Origin: Acidobacteriota bacterium
GTDB lineage: Bacteria > Acidobacteriota > Terriglobia > Acidiferrales > UBA7541
NCBI GenBank assembly: GCA_003133505.1
Contig: PKXT01000309.1
Location: 1,648 to 8,456, forward strand
Reading direction: 5' to 3'
DNA: 6,809 bases
Shown here: positions 5,633 to 6,809 of the stretch, one piece after another
How the letters are laid out: every line of letters begins with the position of its first letter
Position numbering within the stretch: position 1 is the stretch's first letter
Notes under the pieces: generated by a model
Told to the model about the DNA's origin: nothing
The model's database searches: none
Seen by the model: only the letters and a program-made list of their open reading frames with translations
Translations under genes and position numbers: made by a program

Positions 5633-6641
5633 GCGCCCTTTTTACTATGCCGATAAACGCGGTCACCGTCTCCGGGTCTGAATCGCCGGGCTTTTCCCAG
5701 TTAATCATCATAGTGGTATATGCCCAGCGACCCGAGAAGAACATGCCACCCGCAACGCACAAGGCATGAGAGGGGCTTGCATCAATGCTCCCGCCCTTCA
5801 TGAAGGCGCTTACACCAAGCGGGACTACTTGCGGAATGACATCAGCAATCCTCAAAATCGCTCGGAACACCGCGAGAGTTTCGGGGTGCTTAAAGAAATC
5901 TCCCTGTAACGCTCGGGAGTAGAAGGAAACGAAATCATCCGGCGAGGAAACCATGGTCTGCGTATCGTTGATTACCGGATGAGCCAAGCCTCCAGAGCCC
6001 GCCAACATTGCGACCATATCTTCCCAAGTTATCGTCTTCCATTTTGTTTTTCCGAAGATGTAGCCGAAGAATTCCCGAGTGCTGTCGGGAATGAAGGAAT
6101 TCTTGAGTCCAATTTGCGACAAAAAATCGCGAACGTTCCCGGCGCCCGTGTGCTTCAGAACCATATCAGTGGCTGTGTTGTCGCTATGACTGATCATTGC
6201 ATCCAGGGCTGTGCGCTCCGAAACAATACCGGAAAGATGCGGCGGATTGAAGACCGAACTGCTGGGCGACCACACGGTTTTATCCAATGGGAGTTGGGTG
6301 GCGGACAATTTCGCGACAACGTCGGGAGAATCTATTTGGCGCAGAGCTTCACACAATACAAATGCTTTGAAAGAGCTTCCACAAAACATCCGTTGCCGGG
6401 GATTCAAGGCGGCGAGAAATTCAGTCTTGTGACTGGCAGGGGGCGCCCAGATCTTGATTGCTTTACGGCCGGGCAGCGGATCAAACAACGCAATGATTTG
6501 TCGCGTCACCACTGAATAATCGGGGGATGGTGCGGATCCGGGCAATCCCACCGCTATCGCGCCCGCGGACCGCGCCCATGTGGTCACGCCCAGGGCCGTT
6601 GCCGCCGCACCAGCCAGAAAGTCTCGTCTCGAATTAGCCAT
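5601..6641 (-). CDS. Tat-exported serine hydrolase, class A beta-lactamase-like fold
   Basis: This is a 346-residue enzyme of the penicillin-recognising serine hydrolase superfamily, likely periplasmic. The N-terminus carries a twin-arginine signal (SRRDFLAG at 4-11, an Ala-rich hydrophobic stretch, and possible cleavage after AIA at 28-30). The catalytic motifs occur in order: SSFK at 89-92 (nucleophile Ser89, Lys92), SDN at 153-155 and KGG at 282-284. The distance from Ser89 to SDN (64 residues) is close to that of class A enzymes. The distance from SDN to KGG (129) is longer than in classical class A enzymes, implying an insertion of about 25 residues. The omega-loop signature ExxLN is absent; Glu190 in STREFFGY is the only nearby candidate general base. 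The ATG at 6641 has GAAGGA seven bases upstream. It could be a beta-lactamase, a D,D-peptidase-like enzyme or an esterase; the substrate cannot be told from sequence. Confidence 0.85.
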   Translation of the reverse strand: MANSRRDFLAGAAATALGVTTWARSAGAIAVGLPGSAPSPDYSVVTRQIIALFDPLPGRKAIKIWAPPASHKTEFLAALNPRQRMFCGSSFKAFVLCEALRQIDSPDVVAKLSATQLPLDKTVWSPSSSVFNPPHLSGIVSERTALDAMISHSDNTATDMVLKHTGAGNVRDFLSQIGLKNSFIPDSTREFFGYIFGKTKWKTITWEDMVAMLAGSGGLAHPVINDTQTMVSSPDDFVSFYSRALQGDFFKHPETLAVFRAILRIADVIPQVVPLGVSAFMKGGSIDASPSHALCVAGGMFFSGRWAYTTMMINWEKPGDSDPETVTAFIGIVKRAHENLVEGLSV

Positions 6642-6647
6642 CGTTAG

Positions 6648-6654
6648 TTCCTTC
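6648..6654 (-). promoter_or_regulatory. Ribosome binding site of the serine hydrolase gene
   Basis: GAAGGAA on the minus strand lies six bases before the ATG at 6641. It supports that start, which also places the twin-arginine motif right at the N-terminus. Confidence 0.65.
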
Positions 6655-6748
6655 GCTTAGATTTCCATTATGACTGTAGGGATTCAGGCACACCATTTGC
6701 TGCCTGTTCGAAAAAGGAGGATGTAAAATCGCCCCACATGCCCGCCTC

Positions 6749-6777
6749 TGTGTACTAACTTTTCCGCGGTCCGTCAA
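6749..6777 (-). promoter_or_regulatory. Possible promoter of the serine hydrolase gene
   Basis: On the minus strand, TTGACG (6777-6772), a 17-base spacer and TACACA (6754-6749) form a fair sigma70-type pair. The -35 is good and the -10 weak, with AT-rich DNA upstream. It would give a leader of about 100 bases. An alternative is the better -10 CATAAT at 6672-6667, but it has no recognisable -35 at the right distance. Confidence 0.35.
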
Positions 6778-6809
6778 GGGCTTAATTGGGGAATTATCCA
6801 GTTAACTAC

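Larger units (their letters stand above)
6642..6809. other. Upstream non-coding DNA at window end
   Basis: I see no gene on either strand in these 168 bases beyond the hydrolase leader. On the plus strand, AAGGAGG (6714-6720) is followed directly by ATG TAA, which is not a usable gene start. The direction of the next gene outside the window is unknown. Confidence 0.5.

Noticed and set aside
5979..6515. Plus-strand 178-codon frame inside the hydrolase gene
   Set aside because: It is antisense to the region carrying the SSFK and SDN motifs and has no recognisable domain.
5601..6641. Calling this gene an antibiotic-resistance beta-lactamase
   Set aside because: The fold is right, but the ExxLN motif is absent and KTG is changed to KGG, so resistance activity cannot be claimed.
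6706..6712. GTTCGAA resembling a tRNA T-loop
   Set aside because: No matching T-stem, acceptor stem or anticodon arm could be built around it.

Overview
The window is a stretch of bacterial chromosome in which every supportable gene lies on the minus strand, so it reads from right to left. The protein sequences suggest an Acidobacteriota-type bacterium. The clearest hints are the RNase G/E N-terminus (MAKEMVISAAPHETRVAILE...), the mrdA-rodA-rng order, and a DUF3300 protein with a long Pro-rich tail. This assignment comes from recognition only, since no search was possible.

Reading in the direction of transcription: (1) 6642-6809 is upstream DNA with a possible sigma70-type promoter. (2) 5601-6641 encodes a Tat-exported serine hydrolase of the class A beta-lactamase/transpeptidase fold. 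(3) 5299-5600 is a roughly 300-base gap with one doubtful 104-codon reading frame; a near-consensus promoter (TTGACA, 17 bases, TATGAT) lies inside its 3' end. (4) 3727-5298 encodes a secreted DUF3300 protein whose last third is a basic Pro/Thr/Arg repeat. (5) 1687-3573 is mrdA (penicillin-binding protein 2). (6) 590-1687 is rodA, sharing one base with the mrdA stop. (7) 344-589 is a leader with several inverted repeats. (8) 1-343 is the 5' end of an RNase G/E gene that runs out of the window.

Functionally, the core is the elongasome pair RodA (SEDS glycosyltransferase) and PBP2 (its cognate transpeptidase), which together make side-wall peptidoglycan. RNase G next to cell-shape genes is a recurrent bacterial arrangement (mreBCD-maf-rng in E. 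coli). Here mreBCD is not immediately upstream of mrdA, and the DUF3300 gene occupies that place. The DUF3300 protein and the serine hydrolase are both predicted to be exported, so the whole cluster could concern the envelope. For those two genes this is inference from context.

I do not see a clear novel system, mobile element, CRISPR array or RNA gene. The points most worth a second look are a Cys/Cys/His/Cys set in PBP2 that resembles a known PBP2 zinc site, the structured rng leader, the atypical omega-loop region of the hydrolase, and the repeat-tailed DUF3300 protein beside the elongasome genes.
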